Shown: positions 7,457 through 15,543 of the stretch, in pieces | How positions within the stretch are numbered: the first letter of the stretch is position 1 | How the letters are laid out: every line of letters begins with the position of its first letter | Origin: a virus | IMG/VR virus record: IMGVR_UViG_3300044846_003506 | Location: 28,455 to 92,454 of that record | Direction: 5' to 3' (one strand) | Length of the DNA: 64,000 nucleotides | The notes under the pieces: model-generated | Told to the model about the DNA's origin: nothing | The model's input: the letters and a program-made list of their open reading frames with translations, nothing else | Database searches by the model: none | Translations under genes and position numbers: made by a program

Positions 7457-9832
7457 ATGGATCTCTTTAATCCACCAAAAATATACAACTACAAAATTAT
7501 GATAAAAGATTTAGACTTTACTAAGTTTGAAAACCCAACAATACAAGTTGTTTGGGAGGACTTACAAGAAAATTTTACTCAAGATAAAATTAAAAGTGTT
7601 AAATACTATTTTCAAAAAAAATATAATACAACAAACGTCAACGTATTAACAAAAGTTAAAAACGTAGATCAAGAAACAATGCAAACAGTTGATGTGTCTG
7701 TTAATATCACTGATAGTAATTATCAAATAGATCTTTTGAAAAATTTTTTACAATCTAAAGGTTATGATAAAAACTTAGACCAAATATTAGATCTAAACAG
7801 AACTGTAGAACATAAAATGGAAGAAGGTGACGTTGACGTAACCCAATTTAAAAAATGGTACATTAGAAACATTGAGTTCTCAAATTTTCTATCCTATGGT
7901 GAAAATCAAAAATTAGATTTTGATACTTTAAATGGATTAATTGTTGTTGAGTCCGACCCCCCAAATTTTGGAGGGAAAACAGTTTTGTCTGTGGACTTAT
8001 TAATGTTCTTATTCTTTAATGAGACAACAAAAACAACCAAGGCCGAAGAAATCTTTAATCGATTTACCGATAAAGACTCGGTAGTTGTTAAAGGTGAAAT
8101 TACAATTGATGGTGAAGATTATATAATCTTAAGAAAAATTGAAAGAAAGAAATCAAAAAAAGGTGATTGGAATGTAAAAACAGAATTAGATTTCTTTAAA
8201 AAACTTTCCGACGGTAGTTTACAAAATTTTACTGGTGAACAAAGAAGAGAAACCGAAGCTTTCATTAAAAATTCTATTGGAACAAAAGAAGATTTTTTAA
8301 TGACAATACTTACAACTTCGACAAATCTTGAAGAGTTGTTGGAGTCAAAACCAACTGCAAGAGGACAAGTCCTATCAAGATTTATGGGTCTTGAGTTTTT
8401 AAAAAGGAAAGAGGAGGTTGCGAAAGAAATATATAGTTCGTTTGGAAAATCAAAACTATCAAATTTGTATAGTTCTGAACAATTAAAAACGGATATAGAA
8501 ACTTATGTGACTAAAATCGTTGAATACAATGATCAGATTGAGGAAAACAAAAAAGAACTAGAGGACATCGAAGATAAGATATCCAAAGGTAAAGAATATC
8601 GTGACGATATGTTAAAGAAAAAACATAACGACATTGATAAAGAAATTGCTCTGATGAACCCTGATAAAACTCAAGACGAGGTTGTTAAGTTAAAAAAAGA
8701 AAAAGAAGAATTCTTAGTTAAGTTAACCGAACTTAAAGTTATTGAACCATCTTCGTTTTATTATGAGGATGATCACGATAAAGTTAAAGATGAATACAAC
8801 AAATCATTTAAACAAATGGTTGAGGTTGAAAGTAAGATTAAATCAATTGAAGAATTAAAGAGTTCTGTTGACGGTGGAATCAAATGTGAACACTGTGGAA
8901 TTGACTTAATGATGGCCTCAATCACACAATCTAAAATTGCCGAACTTGATGGTTATATCATGCAAAAAGACCAAATTTATACCATAATGCAGGTTTTAAC
9001 CGGCACAGAACAAACATTTGTTAGACTTAAAAAAGAATTTGATGAGTATGAAAAAAACAAATTAATCAAAGAAAAATATGATTTAAGTGTGGAAAGTTGT
9101 GACCTTAAGATTAATGGTTTAAATGATAAATTAAAAAGATGGTCCGAAGTACAAGACAAGATTAAATTAAATACCCAAATAGACGGTCAATTAATAAAGG
9201 CAGATCTTCGTTTAGAGGAATTAGATAGATTAAAAAAGAATAAGAACACTGAAATATCTAACTGTGAATACAATATAAAAACAAATGAAGAAAAAATAGA
9301 ACATAATAAAAAATTAATCGTTAAAATAAAAGAAGAGGACGAAAAAGATAAAATTTATAAAATGTATCTTGAATCTTACGGAAAAAATGGGGTATCAAAA
9401 TCAATAATGAAAACTATGATGCCACTAATTAATTCTGAATTACAAAGATTAATGGAAGATAGTTCATATTTTAAATTGGAGGTGAGAATTAATGATAAAA
9501 GTGAGGTTGAATTTATTATGGTTGATAATGGAACTGGTATTGAAAAATTGATGGTTTCAGGTTCAGGTTACGAAAAAACAATTGCTTCGTTAGCGTTAAG
9601 ATCGGTATTAAGTAAGGTTTGTTCGTTACCAAAACCAAATGTTGTTGTCTTTGATGAGGTATTTGGTAAAATATCTAACGATAATTTAGAAATGGTTTCC
9701 GAATTTTTCATCAAAATTAAGACATATTTTGATAAGATATTCCTTATTTCGCACAATCCTTTGGTTAATCAATGGGCAGACTCAACGGTTAAGATATCCA
9801 AACAAAATAATGTCTCAAGACTATCAAAATAA
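7457..9832 (+). CDS. 46: SbcC/Rad50/gp46-like recombination ATPase
   Basis: 791 aa. The SMC-type ATPase head starts with IEFSNFLSYGENQ (about 134) and a P-loop around residue 165 (PPNFGGKT). Long coiled-coil arms flank a zinc-hook CEHC at about 476. Near the C-terminus are an SGSGYEKT signature-like segment and Walker B VVVFDEVFG at about 728. It partners the gp47-like nuclease upstream. Two oddities: about 130 extra residues before the ATPase head, absent from T4 gp46, and a P-loop reading NFGGKT rather than the usual NGxGKS. Start chosen at the ATG 3 nt after the previous stop; the extension is in frame and normal in composition. Confidence 0.85.
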   Translation: MDLFNPPKIYNYKIMIKDLDFTKFENPTIQVVWEDLQENFTQDKIKSVKYYFQKKYNTTNVNVLTKVKNVDQETMQTVDVSVNITDSNYQIDLLKNFLQSKGYDKNLDQILDLNRTVEHKMEEGDVDVTQFKKWYIRNIEFSNFLSYGENQKLDFDTLNGLIVVESDPPNFGGKTVLSVDLLMFLFFNETTKTTKAEEIFNRFTDKDSVVVKGEITIDGEDYIILRKIERKKSKKGDWNVKTELDFFKKLSDGSLQNFTGEQRRETEAFIKNSIGTKEDFLMTILTTSTNLEELLESKPTARGQVLSRFMGLEFLKRKEEVAKEIYSSFGKSKLSNLYSSEQLKTDIETYVTKIVEYNDQIEENKKELEDIEDKISKGKEYRDDMLKKKHNDIDKEIALMNPDKTQDEVVKLKKEKEEFLVKLTELKVIEPSSFYYEDDHDKVKDEYNKSFKQMVEVESKIKSIEELKSSVDGGIKCEHCGIDLMMASITQSKIAELDGYIMQKDQIYTIMQVLTGTEQTFVRLKKEFDEYEKNKLIKEKYDLSVESCDLKINGLNDKLKRWSEVQDKIKLNTQIDGQLIKADLRLEELDRLKKNKNTEISNCEYNIKTNEEKIEHNKKLIVKIKEEDEKDKIYKMYLESYGKNGVSKSIMKTMMPLINSELQRLMEDSSYFKLEVRINDKSEVEFIMVDNGTGIEKLMVSGSGYEKTIASLALRSVLSKVCSLPKPNVVVFDEVFGKISNDNLEMVSEFFIKIKTYFDKIFLISHNPLVNQWADSTVKISKQNNVSRLSK

Positions 9833-9881
9833 TTAAAAAATATTTATTCATTAAAAATTCTGTAAATCAAAAAAAAACAAC

Positions 9882-9889
9882 TATATTTG
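9882..9889 (+). promoter_or_regulatory. TATATTTG -7 box (host-like promoter)
   Basis: Matches TAnnTTTG. The -33 element is weak (TTCTG about 20 nt upstream). It would transcribe the 176-aa gene and the sigma factor with a leader of about 45 nt. Confidence 0.5.
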
Positions 9890-9937
9890 TACAACAATAA
9901 CAGTATAGTTGTTTTAATTCTTACGAAAATTATAAAA

Positions 9938-10468
9938 ATGAAATATATCTTATTTATCTACCGTTGTGACGATAAAAAAAACAAAACCGAATTTGTCGGA
10001 GGAATTGCTCAAGAATTAAGTCCAATTGTTAAATCAGACGAAATTAAATTTGTTTTTGGTGATACAAACGCGGTTTACCATTTTGAAACAGAAATGTCAT
10101 TTCCTGAATTGAATATCTATTTGGAATTAGTTAGTAAAGACTTTGATGACTTTACGTACTTCTTAATCCCAAAAGGAAGGAATTTTGCAAGTAATATTGA
10201 GAAACAAAATTTAGACCACCTAATGGATCTTTATCCAAATAAGAAAAAAAGAAAAAGTAATAAAGGTATCTTTGAATTACCTAAAATTGAACTCAACGAA
10301 GAGGAGTTTATAAAAAATTATCTATCATCTGTTGATTATAAGGAAAAAAATGAAGATATTTGTATCCTTACAGTTGATGAGATATTAGATAAAATAACAG
10401 ATAATGGTATTAACTCTTTAACTAAATCAGAAAAAAATAAACTTGACGAATATTCTAAAAACGTATAA
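9938..10468 (+). CDS. Hypothetical protein with DUF6576/rhomboid-tail-like C-terminus
   Basis: 176 aa. The first 110 residues form an unknown alpha/beta domain (KYILFIYRCDD..., ...YFLIPKG). The last 30 (DEILDKITDNGINSLTKSEKNKL) resemble a short C-terminal motif known from Bacteroidota rhomboid-family and other proteins (DUF6576 style: ILDKI..G..SLT..EK). This implies host-derived sequence. The ATG is chosen because the upstream in-frame TTG lies inside the promoter box. One base separates it from the sigma-factor ATG, so the two are co-expressed and a regulatory link is possible. Confidence 0.6.
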   Translation: MKYILFIYRCDDKKNKTEFVGGIAQELSPIVKSDEIKFVFGDTNAVYHFETEMSFPELNIYLELVSKDFDDFTYFLIPKGRNFASNIEKQNLDHLMDLYPNKKKRKSNKGIFELPKIELNEEEFIKNYLSSVDYKEKNEDICILTVDEILDKITDNGINSLTKSEKNKLDEYSKNV

Positions 10469-10469
10469 T

Positions 10470-11270
10470 ATGAAAGACAAAAATGTTGGGGCACCAATAA
10501 ACCAAGAAGAAATTCAACACTACCTTAAAGACATTAGGAAAATAAAAGTTATGACTCCCGATAGAGAAAAGGAAATGGCAAAACTTATGAAGTCAGATGA
10601 AATAAGTGTGGACCAAAGAAAACAAATTGAGGAAGAATTACTTAGAGGTAACTTACGTTTTGTGATAACAGTCGCAAAACAATACCAAAACCAAGGATTG
10701 GATCTTTCAGATTTAATCGCTGAAGGTAATTTAGGTCTTATGAAGGCAATTAAACACTTTGATTGGAATAAGGACTTAAGATTTATCTCATACGCAGTGT
10801 GGTGGGTTAAACAATCTATAATCCAATCATTAAATGATAACGCAAGAACAATAAGACTACCAGTTAATGTTGTTCAGGATCTACAAAGAGCAAAGAAAGA
10901 GTTAGAACAAACAGGTAAAAAACTTGAAGATAAGTTCTCATCTTTACCATCAATAATTGATTTAGATATGAAAATTAATGATGAAGGAGATACTTTAATT
11001 GACATGATCTCAAACCCAGATGCCGAACAACCTGATTCAGCATTTAATACTAAAGATTTATTAAAAGATAAATTAATGTCTTTGTTAAATGTTTTAGACG
11101 ATCGTGAAAAAATAATTGTTGGAGATTATTTTGGGTTAACAGGAACACCAAGAACCCTTGAGGACATTGGGACTGATTTTGGCCTAACAAAAGAAAGAGT
11201 TAGACAGATTAAAGAAAAAGCGTTACGAAGACTTAGAAATGGTGGTTCTGTATTATTTGAATATATTTAA
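10470..11270 (+). CDS. RpoD-like sigma-70 factor
   Basis: 266 aa. Region 2 is nearly cellular: NLRFVITVAKQYQNQGL, DLIAEGNLGLMKA, then RFISYAVWWVKQSI (about 107-122), which contacts the -10/-7 element. Region 4 is a full helix-turn-helix, TLEDIGTDFGLTKERVRQIKEKALRRLR (about 228-255). Region 1.1 is absent, and region 3 is about 25 residues shorter than in E. coli RpoD. A group 1/2 sigma in the slot occupied by gp55 in T4 suggests that it programmes phage transcription on host RNA polymerase, possibly at the TAnnTTTG or TATTTAT promoters seen here. The start at 10470 removes an upstream TTG that overlaps the previous gene. Confidence 0.9.
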   Translation: MKDKNVGAPINQEEIQHYLKDIRKIKVMTPDREKEMAKLMKSDEISVDQRKQIEEELLRGNLRFVITVAKQYQNQGLDLSDLIAEGNLGLMKAIKHFDWNKDLRFISYAVWWVKQSIIQSLNDNARTIRLPVNVVQDLQRAKKELEQTGKKLEDKFSSLPSIIDLDMKINDEGDTLIDMISNPDAEQPDSAFNTKDLLKDKLMSLLNVLDDREKIIVGDYFGLTGTPRTLEDIGTDFGLTKERVRQIKEKALRRLRNGGSVLFEYI

Positions 11271-11290
11271 ATAATTTTTCATACTTTTTG

Positions 11291-11321
11291 TTTGGTGGTT
11301 TAAAAAAAATCATTACCTTTG
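11291..11321 (+). promoter_or_regulatory. Strong Bacteroidota-type promoter
   Basis: TTTG at 11291-11294, 19 nt, TACCTTTG at 11314-11321. Full match to TTTG-N19-TAnnTTTG. The downstream ATG at 11345 leaves a leader of about 17 nt. Confidence 0.75.
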
Positions 11322-11344
11322 TAATGTATCTAAAACGAAATATT

Positions 11345-11791
11345 ATGACAACTGACATCATCAAAGTAACTGAAGGGACAATGTCCGGAGATGTATTCTA
11401 CGGATCTTTTAACACAAACATCAAAGGTAAAAGAATTACCGTTGGGGTATCTAACCACCTTAAAGATGTGAACAAAGAATACGAATTCCGTATCGCAAAT
11501 AAATGTCAGGCAGGGTTTATCAATATCCACGACACTAAAGGAACCGCAGAATCAGTAATCCGTGGATACCAAAAAAACTCATTGGTTAATATCCAAGCAA
11601 AAAATGAGTACGGATACTGGATGAACGTTTACACTGTCAAAGGAGGTAAATGGTACTCAATCGACAAAGGGTTCTTGGACGTGTTAACCGTAGGAACTAT
11701 GAGAGAGTCATTCCCTGATATGTGTGACATGGAATTGTGGGGTAGAATGGGAGCAAAAACTTGGGCAGACAAAGCATTTAAACAAAACTAA
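11345..11791 (+). CDS. Hypothetical protein, strongly expressed promoter
   Basis: 148 aa, beta-rich with a Gly/Tyr-rich middle, ending in a Trp-rich helical tail (MELWGRMGAKTWADKAF). GC content is somewhat higher than that of the neighbours (GTTTACACTGTC-like codon choice), which with the full promoter suggests high early expression. Starts at 11327 or earlier would overlap the promoter start site, so 11345 is used. No family recognised. Confidence 0.55.
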   Translation: MTTDIIKVTEGTMSGDVFYGSFNTNIKGKRITVGVSNHLKDVNKEYEFRIANKCQAGFINIHDTKGTAESVIRGYQKNSLVNIQAKNEYGYWMNVYTVKGGKWYSIDKGFLDVLTVGTMRESFPDMCDMELWGRMGAKTWADKAFKQN

Positions 11792-11794
11792 AAA

Positions 11795-12130
11795 ATGGGA
11801 ACTTACATCTATACATACAAGAAAAAATTTGATAAGAACGCAACCTTCAACGGAGAGAAGGTTGTTGTTGGACAAGCAACATTTATGTGTCGTCAAGATT
11901 GGTCAGGTAATTACTCACCATCTGAGAAGAGAGAAATGACAAGAGCTTACGCTTTGACTAAAAATGACCAACCTGAATATATTACATTCGATGGTGAAAT
12001 GGTTTATAAAAATAATAAAAAAGGTGTTTGGTCGGACGGAAGTGGTTTTTATGGTGGTATTAATCACGAAAATGATTTTGTTGGGAAATTAGAAAAAGAA
12101 GGAAGAAAATACGTAGTTGAAACAAAATAA
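11795..12130 (+). CDS. Hypothetical protein
   Basis: 111 aa, 3 nt after the previous gene. Aromatic and Gly-rich beta-type sequence (GTYIYTYKKKF, GVWSDGSGFYGG), no motif. Shares the richer codon choice of the preceding gene at its 5' end and is likely in the same strongly expressed transcript. Confidence 0.5.
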   Translation: MGTYIYTYKKKFDKNATFNGEKVVVGQATFMCRQDWSGNYSPSEKREMTRAYALTKNDQPEYITFDGEMVYKNNKKGVWSDGSGFYGGINHENDFVGKLEKEGRKYVVETK

Positions 12131-12141
12131 AAATAAGTGAT

Positions 12142-12324
12142 ATGGAAAAAGAAACAGTTGAAGAAGCAGCTACTAAAGTATTAGATAGGAAATACCCTTA
12201 CCATCGACCATCAGATGCAAGTTATTGGAAAGATATGTTTATATCAGGTGCTAAATGGATGGAAGAAGAGATGGAGAAGTTAAAAGATTTTGATACTTGG
12301 AAGGAGTGGAAAAATAAAAATTAA
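12142..12324 (+). CDS. Small acidic protein with F-x-x-GAKW motif
   Basis: 60 aa, helical. The DMFISGAKWMEEEMEKL segment resembles a short motif common in many small phage proteins (FxxGAKWxxE). No known activity. Confidence 0.5.
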   Translation: MEKETVEEAATKVLDRKYPYHRPSDASYWKDMFISGAKWMEEEMEKLKDFDTWKEWKNKN

Positions 12325-12344
12325 TAAAAAATATATAAATTAAA

Positions 12345-12791
12345 ATGGGAAGTGTAATTGACTTTATTGAATGTCCAAATTGTAAACAAGAAGCCTTTAG
12401 TGATTTCTATTACAAAACAGGAGAAGAATATTTAAATTGTAACAATTGTGGATATCATAGATCTGGATTTTATAAAAGAGGTGAGGATGGTAAATTTCTT
12501 ACCGAGGATGGTACTGAAAATTACGCTTTTGATAATCTAATATGGGAAACTAATGAATTAAAAAATCCATACGGTTCTTACCGGTTAAAAGTTTATCAAT
12601 CACCAGCAACTCAGTGTGGTTCTTTTGAAACTGAGGAACAATATAATGAATTTAAATCAAATCTTAATGAGGATGTTGAAATTGAATTCTGTTCTGTGTC
12701 AAGATTTGTTGATGGTGAGATCAAAGTTGAAATGTTAATTGACAATGGTCCTGAAGTTGATTCTTCTGGCTTTACGATTGAAGATCGTTAA
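12345..12791 (+). CDS. Zinc-ribbon protein
   Basis: 148 aa. The N-terminal ribbon has ECPNCKQ (about 10-13) and CNNCGYH (about 32-35), followed by an acidic alpha/beta domain of about 100 residues without recognisable catalytic residues. Last gene before a clear terminator, so it closes the operon begun at 11291. Confidence 0.55.
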   Translation: MGSVIDFIECPNCKQEAFSDFYYKTGEEYLNCNNCGYHRSGFYKRGEDGKFLTEDGTENYAFDNLIWETNELKNPYGSYRLKVYQSPATQCGSFETEEQYNEFKSNLNEDVEIEFCSVSRFVDGEIKVEMLIDNGPEVDSSGFTIEDR

Positions 12792-12817
12792 TTTAAACTA
12801 ACAACCCTATCATATAT

Positions 12818-12844
12818 AAACCCCCACCTAAAATGGGGGTTTTT
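12818..12844 (+). terminator. Rho-independent terminator
   Basis: Stem AAACCCCCA/TGGGGGTTT (12818-12826, 12834-12842) with a T-run to 12844. Confidence 0.9.
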
Positions 12845-12856
12845 CTTTATCTTTTA

Positions 12857-12863
12857 TATTTAT
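12857..12863 (+). promoter_or_regulatory. TATTTAT motif (candidate phage promoter)
   Basis: Directly after the terminator; ends 18 nt before the ATG at 12882. Would open the transcript that includes the lysis-like cassette. Confidence 0.45.
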
Positions 12864-12881
12864 TAAGTATAGTTTATTAAT

Positions 12882-14027
12882 ATGAAAGAAAAATTTTTAC
12901 CTTGGTTTATGTTATTTTGTGCGTTGGGTTTATCTGGAACTGCAGCATATTATTCAGTAGTTGGTTTATCAATAGTATTTGTTGGTGTAGCATTACCCGT
13001 TATCATTATGGGATCATTCCTTGAAATATCCAAGATTGCAATTGCAACATACTTACACGATAAATGGAAAGAAACCTATGGTATTCTTAAGATTTACCTA
13101 TCAATTGCTCTTATAGTACTATCTATAATTACCTCTTTAGGGATATACGGACTGTTAAGTACCGGTTTTCAGAGTAATATTGCAAAACTTGAAATAAATG
13201 AAAAACAAGTTAAAAATATTGAAGTCAAAAAGAAACGATTTGATGAAGTTAAAGTTGAGTTAACCAAAGAAAAAAACACTTTAGATGGAGACATTACTAA
13301 GTTAAGAGATGGGGTATCTAATAACACAACAACACAATCTATAGATAGAAGAACCGGACAGGTAATTACAAGAGCCAACGAAGGTAATAGAAAATTATTT
13401 GAATCTCAATTATCGCAAGCACAAGTTAGAAGGGACACTATAGCAAAAAGAATTGATAATATGAATGATAGTATCACACAACTTGATATTGATATTTTAA
13501 ACATGGAATCAAAAGAAATTTCAGGAAGTGAATTGGGAGCTCTAAAGTATGTTAGCGAACTACTTGATTGGGATATTAAAAGAACGGCAAATCTTTTTAT
13601 TTTAATTCTGATATTTGTATTTGATCCATTGGCAATCACGTTAGTTATTGCGACAAACCAAGCGTTTAAAGGAAAAAGAAAAGACGAACTTACCCCCCAA
13701 GTTACCCCCCAAGTTACCCCCCAAGTTATCCCCCAAGTTACCATACATGATGAGGTTGAGATTCCTGAAAGTTATTTAACTCATCATACCCCTCAAGTTA
13801 CCGACGAAGTACCGACTAAGTACCGACTAAGTACCGACGAAGTAAAAAAGGTTTGGGAAAGGGTTAAAAAATTAAGAAAAAAAGGTTTATTACCTCTTGA
13901 ACAAACAGAAGAAGAAAAGATTGATGAACCTACCGCATTGGCATTTACCCCATATGAAATTGAAGATTTGGGGGAAACCGACTATGTTGAAGAAAACAAT
14001 AAGAAAAGATTGATTTATAAAAAATAA
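12882..14027 (+). CDS. Membrane protein with periplasm-size coiled coil and repetitive C-tail
   Basis: 381 aa. Hydrophobic segments at about 7-25, 28-47 and 66-92, then a coiled-coil domain of about 130 residues, a last membrane segment near 238-260, and a charged C-terminal tail. The tail starts with four TPQV-type repeats encoded by a 12-bp tandem DNA repeat (13691-13738), then a region with an 11-bp tandem repeat (13806-13844). The architecture resembles a membrane sensor or envelope-associated lysis protein. Its start of transcription at a TATTTAT motif and its place just before the amidase-like gene (TAATG overlap) support a late envelope role, which is an inference. Confidence 0.6.
   Translation: MKEKFLPWFMLFCALGLSGTAAYYSVVGLSIVFVGVALPVIIMGSFLEISKIAIATYLHDKWKETYGILKIYLSIALIVLSIITSLGIYGLLSTGFQSNIAKLEINEKQVKNIEVKKKRFDEVKVELTKEKNTLDGDITKLRDGVSNNTTTQSIDRRTGQVITRANEGNRKLFESQLSQAQVRRDTIAKRIDNMNDSITQLDIDILNMESKEISGSELGALKYVSELLDWDIKRTANLFILILIFVFDPLAITLVIATNQAFKGKRKDELTPQVTPQVTPQVIPQVTIHDEVEIPESYLTHHTPQVTDEVPTKYRLSTDEVKKVWERVKKLRKKGLLPLEQTEEEKIDEPTALAFTPYEIEDLGETDYVEENNKKRLIYKK
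13691..13738 (+). repeat. 12-bp tandem repeat, four copies
   Basis: Unit TACCCCCCAAGT, copies at 13691, 13703, 13715 and 13727 (the last with one change). In frame; encodes the TPQV tail repeat. Confidence 0.9.
13806..13844 (+). repeat. 11-bp tandem repeat inside a coding region
   Basis: Unit (T/G)AAGTACCGAC, three full copies from 13806, 13817 and 13828 plus a partial copy to 13844. The period is not a multiple of three, so each copy is read in a different frame (VPT, YRL, STD). Confidence 0.9.
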
Positions 14028-14623
14028 TGGTGGACATAATAAAATATGGAAACTTTAAATCTAAAAATGTATCAGATTTAAAAAAACAAATCATATTAAT
14101 ACATTCCTCCAGATATTCTGAAGAATATATTACATCCCTAAAATACAGGCACAACGAGTCATACAATAAAATACCTAACTATTTTATTGATCGGGAAGGT
14201 AAAATAGTTAAGTTATTGGAGGATCAAGAATACTCAAAATTTTTTAATAAAAATGATTTAAATAAAAACGCAATTTTTGTTTGTTTAGAAAATTTAGGTT
14301 GGTTAGAAAAACAACCATTAAAAACTGGTTACATTAACTGGATTGGCAATATTTATAATAGTGAAGTTTTCCAAAGAAGATGGAGAGATTATTATTATTG
14401 GCAACCATATACTGAAGATCAGATGAAATCTACTTCAGACTTATGTTTAAAATTATGTGGTGATAACAATATTGAGGTCAAAATTTTGGGAAACAACACA
14501 AAAATAAATGGTATTGAAAATTTTGAAGGTATTGTCACAAAAAGTAATTATTTAAGTGAGATTACAGACTTAAGTCCGGCCTTTAATTTTGAATTATTTA
14601 GTAAATTATTAGAAAATGAATAG
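14027..14623 (+). CDS. Amidase_2-fold (T7-lysozyme-like) protein, probable endolysin, catalytic ligands partly missing
   Basis: 198 aa. The N-acetylmuramoyl-L-alanine amidase fold is readable: IILIHSS with the first zinc His at about 26, the NKIPNYFIDREGKI strand pair (about 47-60), and IFVCLENLGWL (about 83-93), which matches the family's SIGIELVN segment. At the C-terminus, where active enzymes have H-x-D...DPGPAF with His and Asp/Cys ligands, this protein has KSNYLSEITDLSPAF, so the second and third ligands are not evident. It may cleave with a shifted ligand or be a non-catalytic wall binder. Followed by spanin-like genes, so lysis is the likely context. Overlaps its neighbours (TAATG, and 8 nt with the next gene). 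Confidence 0.6.
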   Translation: MVDIIKYGNFKSKNVSDLKKQIILIHSSRYSEEYITSLKYRHNESYNKIPNYFIDREGKIVKLLEDQEYSKFFNKNDLNKNAIFVCLENLGWLEKQPLKTGYINWIGNIYNSEVFQRRWRDYYYWQPYTEDQMKSTSDLCLKLCGDNNIEVKILGNNTKINGIENFEGIVTKSNYLSEITDLSPAFNFELFSKLLENE

Positions 14624-15191
14624 ACAGGAAGAAATAAAAAAATTATTGTCAGCATCAAGAAATCTTCTTAACAAAGATATGGTGAAGGAATCAACAGACA
14701 TACTTAATAAGTATTACGGTATAATTAAGGAATCTGATGATGAATATGAAACCGCAGAACCCAACGACGAAGATAATGAAGAAACTCCTGAAGATAGAAA
14801 GTTTGAAAAGAAAACAACCTATAGGATTTCAGGAGGACTTATGACAATAAATGGTAAAGATAAAAAAGAATTACAATTAACAACAGACGATAAAAACGCA
14901 TTTCAGGAATCAATGGACGAGTTTGTTGGTGAAGTATCTGAATTAGTTGATTTTAATACTCTTAATTTATACCCAAATAACGTAGAATGGTCAGGTAAAA
15001 TACAAGACTTAGATATTGAATTTTTCTTCTCTATTGGTGAAACAAATGGGGTTTACATAAACGGAGATATGATAAACATTAATGATGAATTTGTTGAATT
15101 TACCACTAAGTTAAGAACTTATTACGAAAAGTTTAAGGCAAAATGGTCAAAAGTTATCGCTAACAGAAAAAAAACACCAAAAGAAAAATGA
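14616..15191 (+). CDS. Hypothetical acidic protein
   Basis: 191 aa. Helical N-terminus with an IIKESDDEYE junction, an acidic low-complexity linker (about 40-60), then an alpha/beta domain ending in a basic tail (NRKKTPKEK). The IIKE boundary resembles the LxxE leaders of other candidate packaged proteins. Lies between the amidase-like and spanin-like genes with overlaps at both ends. Function unknown. Confidence 0.5.
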   Translation: MNRQEEIKKLLSASRNLLNKDMVKESTDILNKYYGIIKESDDEYETAEPNDEDNEETPEDRKFEKKTTYRISGGLMTINGKDKKELQLTTDDKNAFQESMDEFVGEVSELVDFNTLNLYPNNVEWSGKIQDLDIEFFFSIGETNGVYINGDMININDEFVEFTTKLRTYYEKFKAKWSKVIANRKKTPKEK

Positions 15192-15541
15192 AAAATTTTT
15201 TAGTTAAATATTATAAAGAAATCTTATTAGTAGTATTAACATTATTATTAACAATAATTCTAATTAAGATATTTAAACCAATTGAAGATAGGTCTGAATT
15301 ATTAAATTATAAGTTAGATCAATTAGATCAAAACATTAGTAAAGTTAAAAACTTACAACTACAATTAAATGATTCTATCACATCATATAAAAAAGATATT
15401 GAAAAGATTGATGAAAATATATTAAAAATAAAAAGTGAAAAAACAACCGTAAATAATTATTACGAACAAAAGAAAGATCAAATAAAAGGAATGGACAAAA
15501 AAGAAATTGACAGTTCGTTCAAACAAAGATACAAATATTAA
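15188..15541 (+). CDS. Inner-membrane anchored coiled coil (i-spanin-like)
   Basis: 117 aa. One N-terminal transmembrane helix (about 11-30, LLVVLTLLLTIILI) with a short basic cytoplasmic start, then a periplasmic coiled coil of about 65 residues and a basic end. This is the topology of Rz-type i-spanins, which link inner and outer membranes at lysis. It lies between the amidase-like gene and a second envelope coiled-coil gene. The spanin assignment is by topology and context, not by sequence identity. Confidence 0.5.
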   Translation: MKNFLVKYYKEILLVVLTLLLTIILIKIFKPIEDRSELLNYKLDQLDQNISKVKNLQLQLNDSITSYKKDIEKIDENILKIKSEKTTVNNYYEQKKDQIKGMDKKEIDSSFKQRYKY

Positions 15542-15543
15542 TT

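Noticed and set aside
13691-13844. CRISPR-like repeat array
   Set aside because: Units are directly adjacent with no spacers and lie inside a coding frame.
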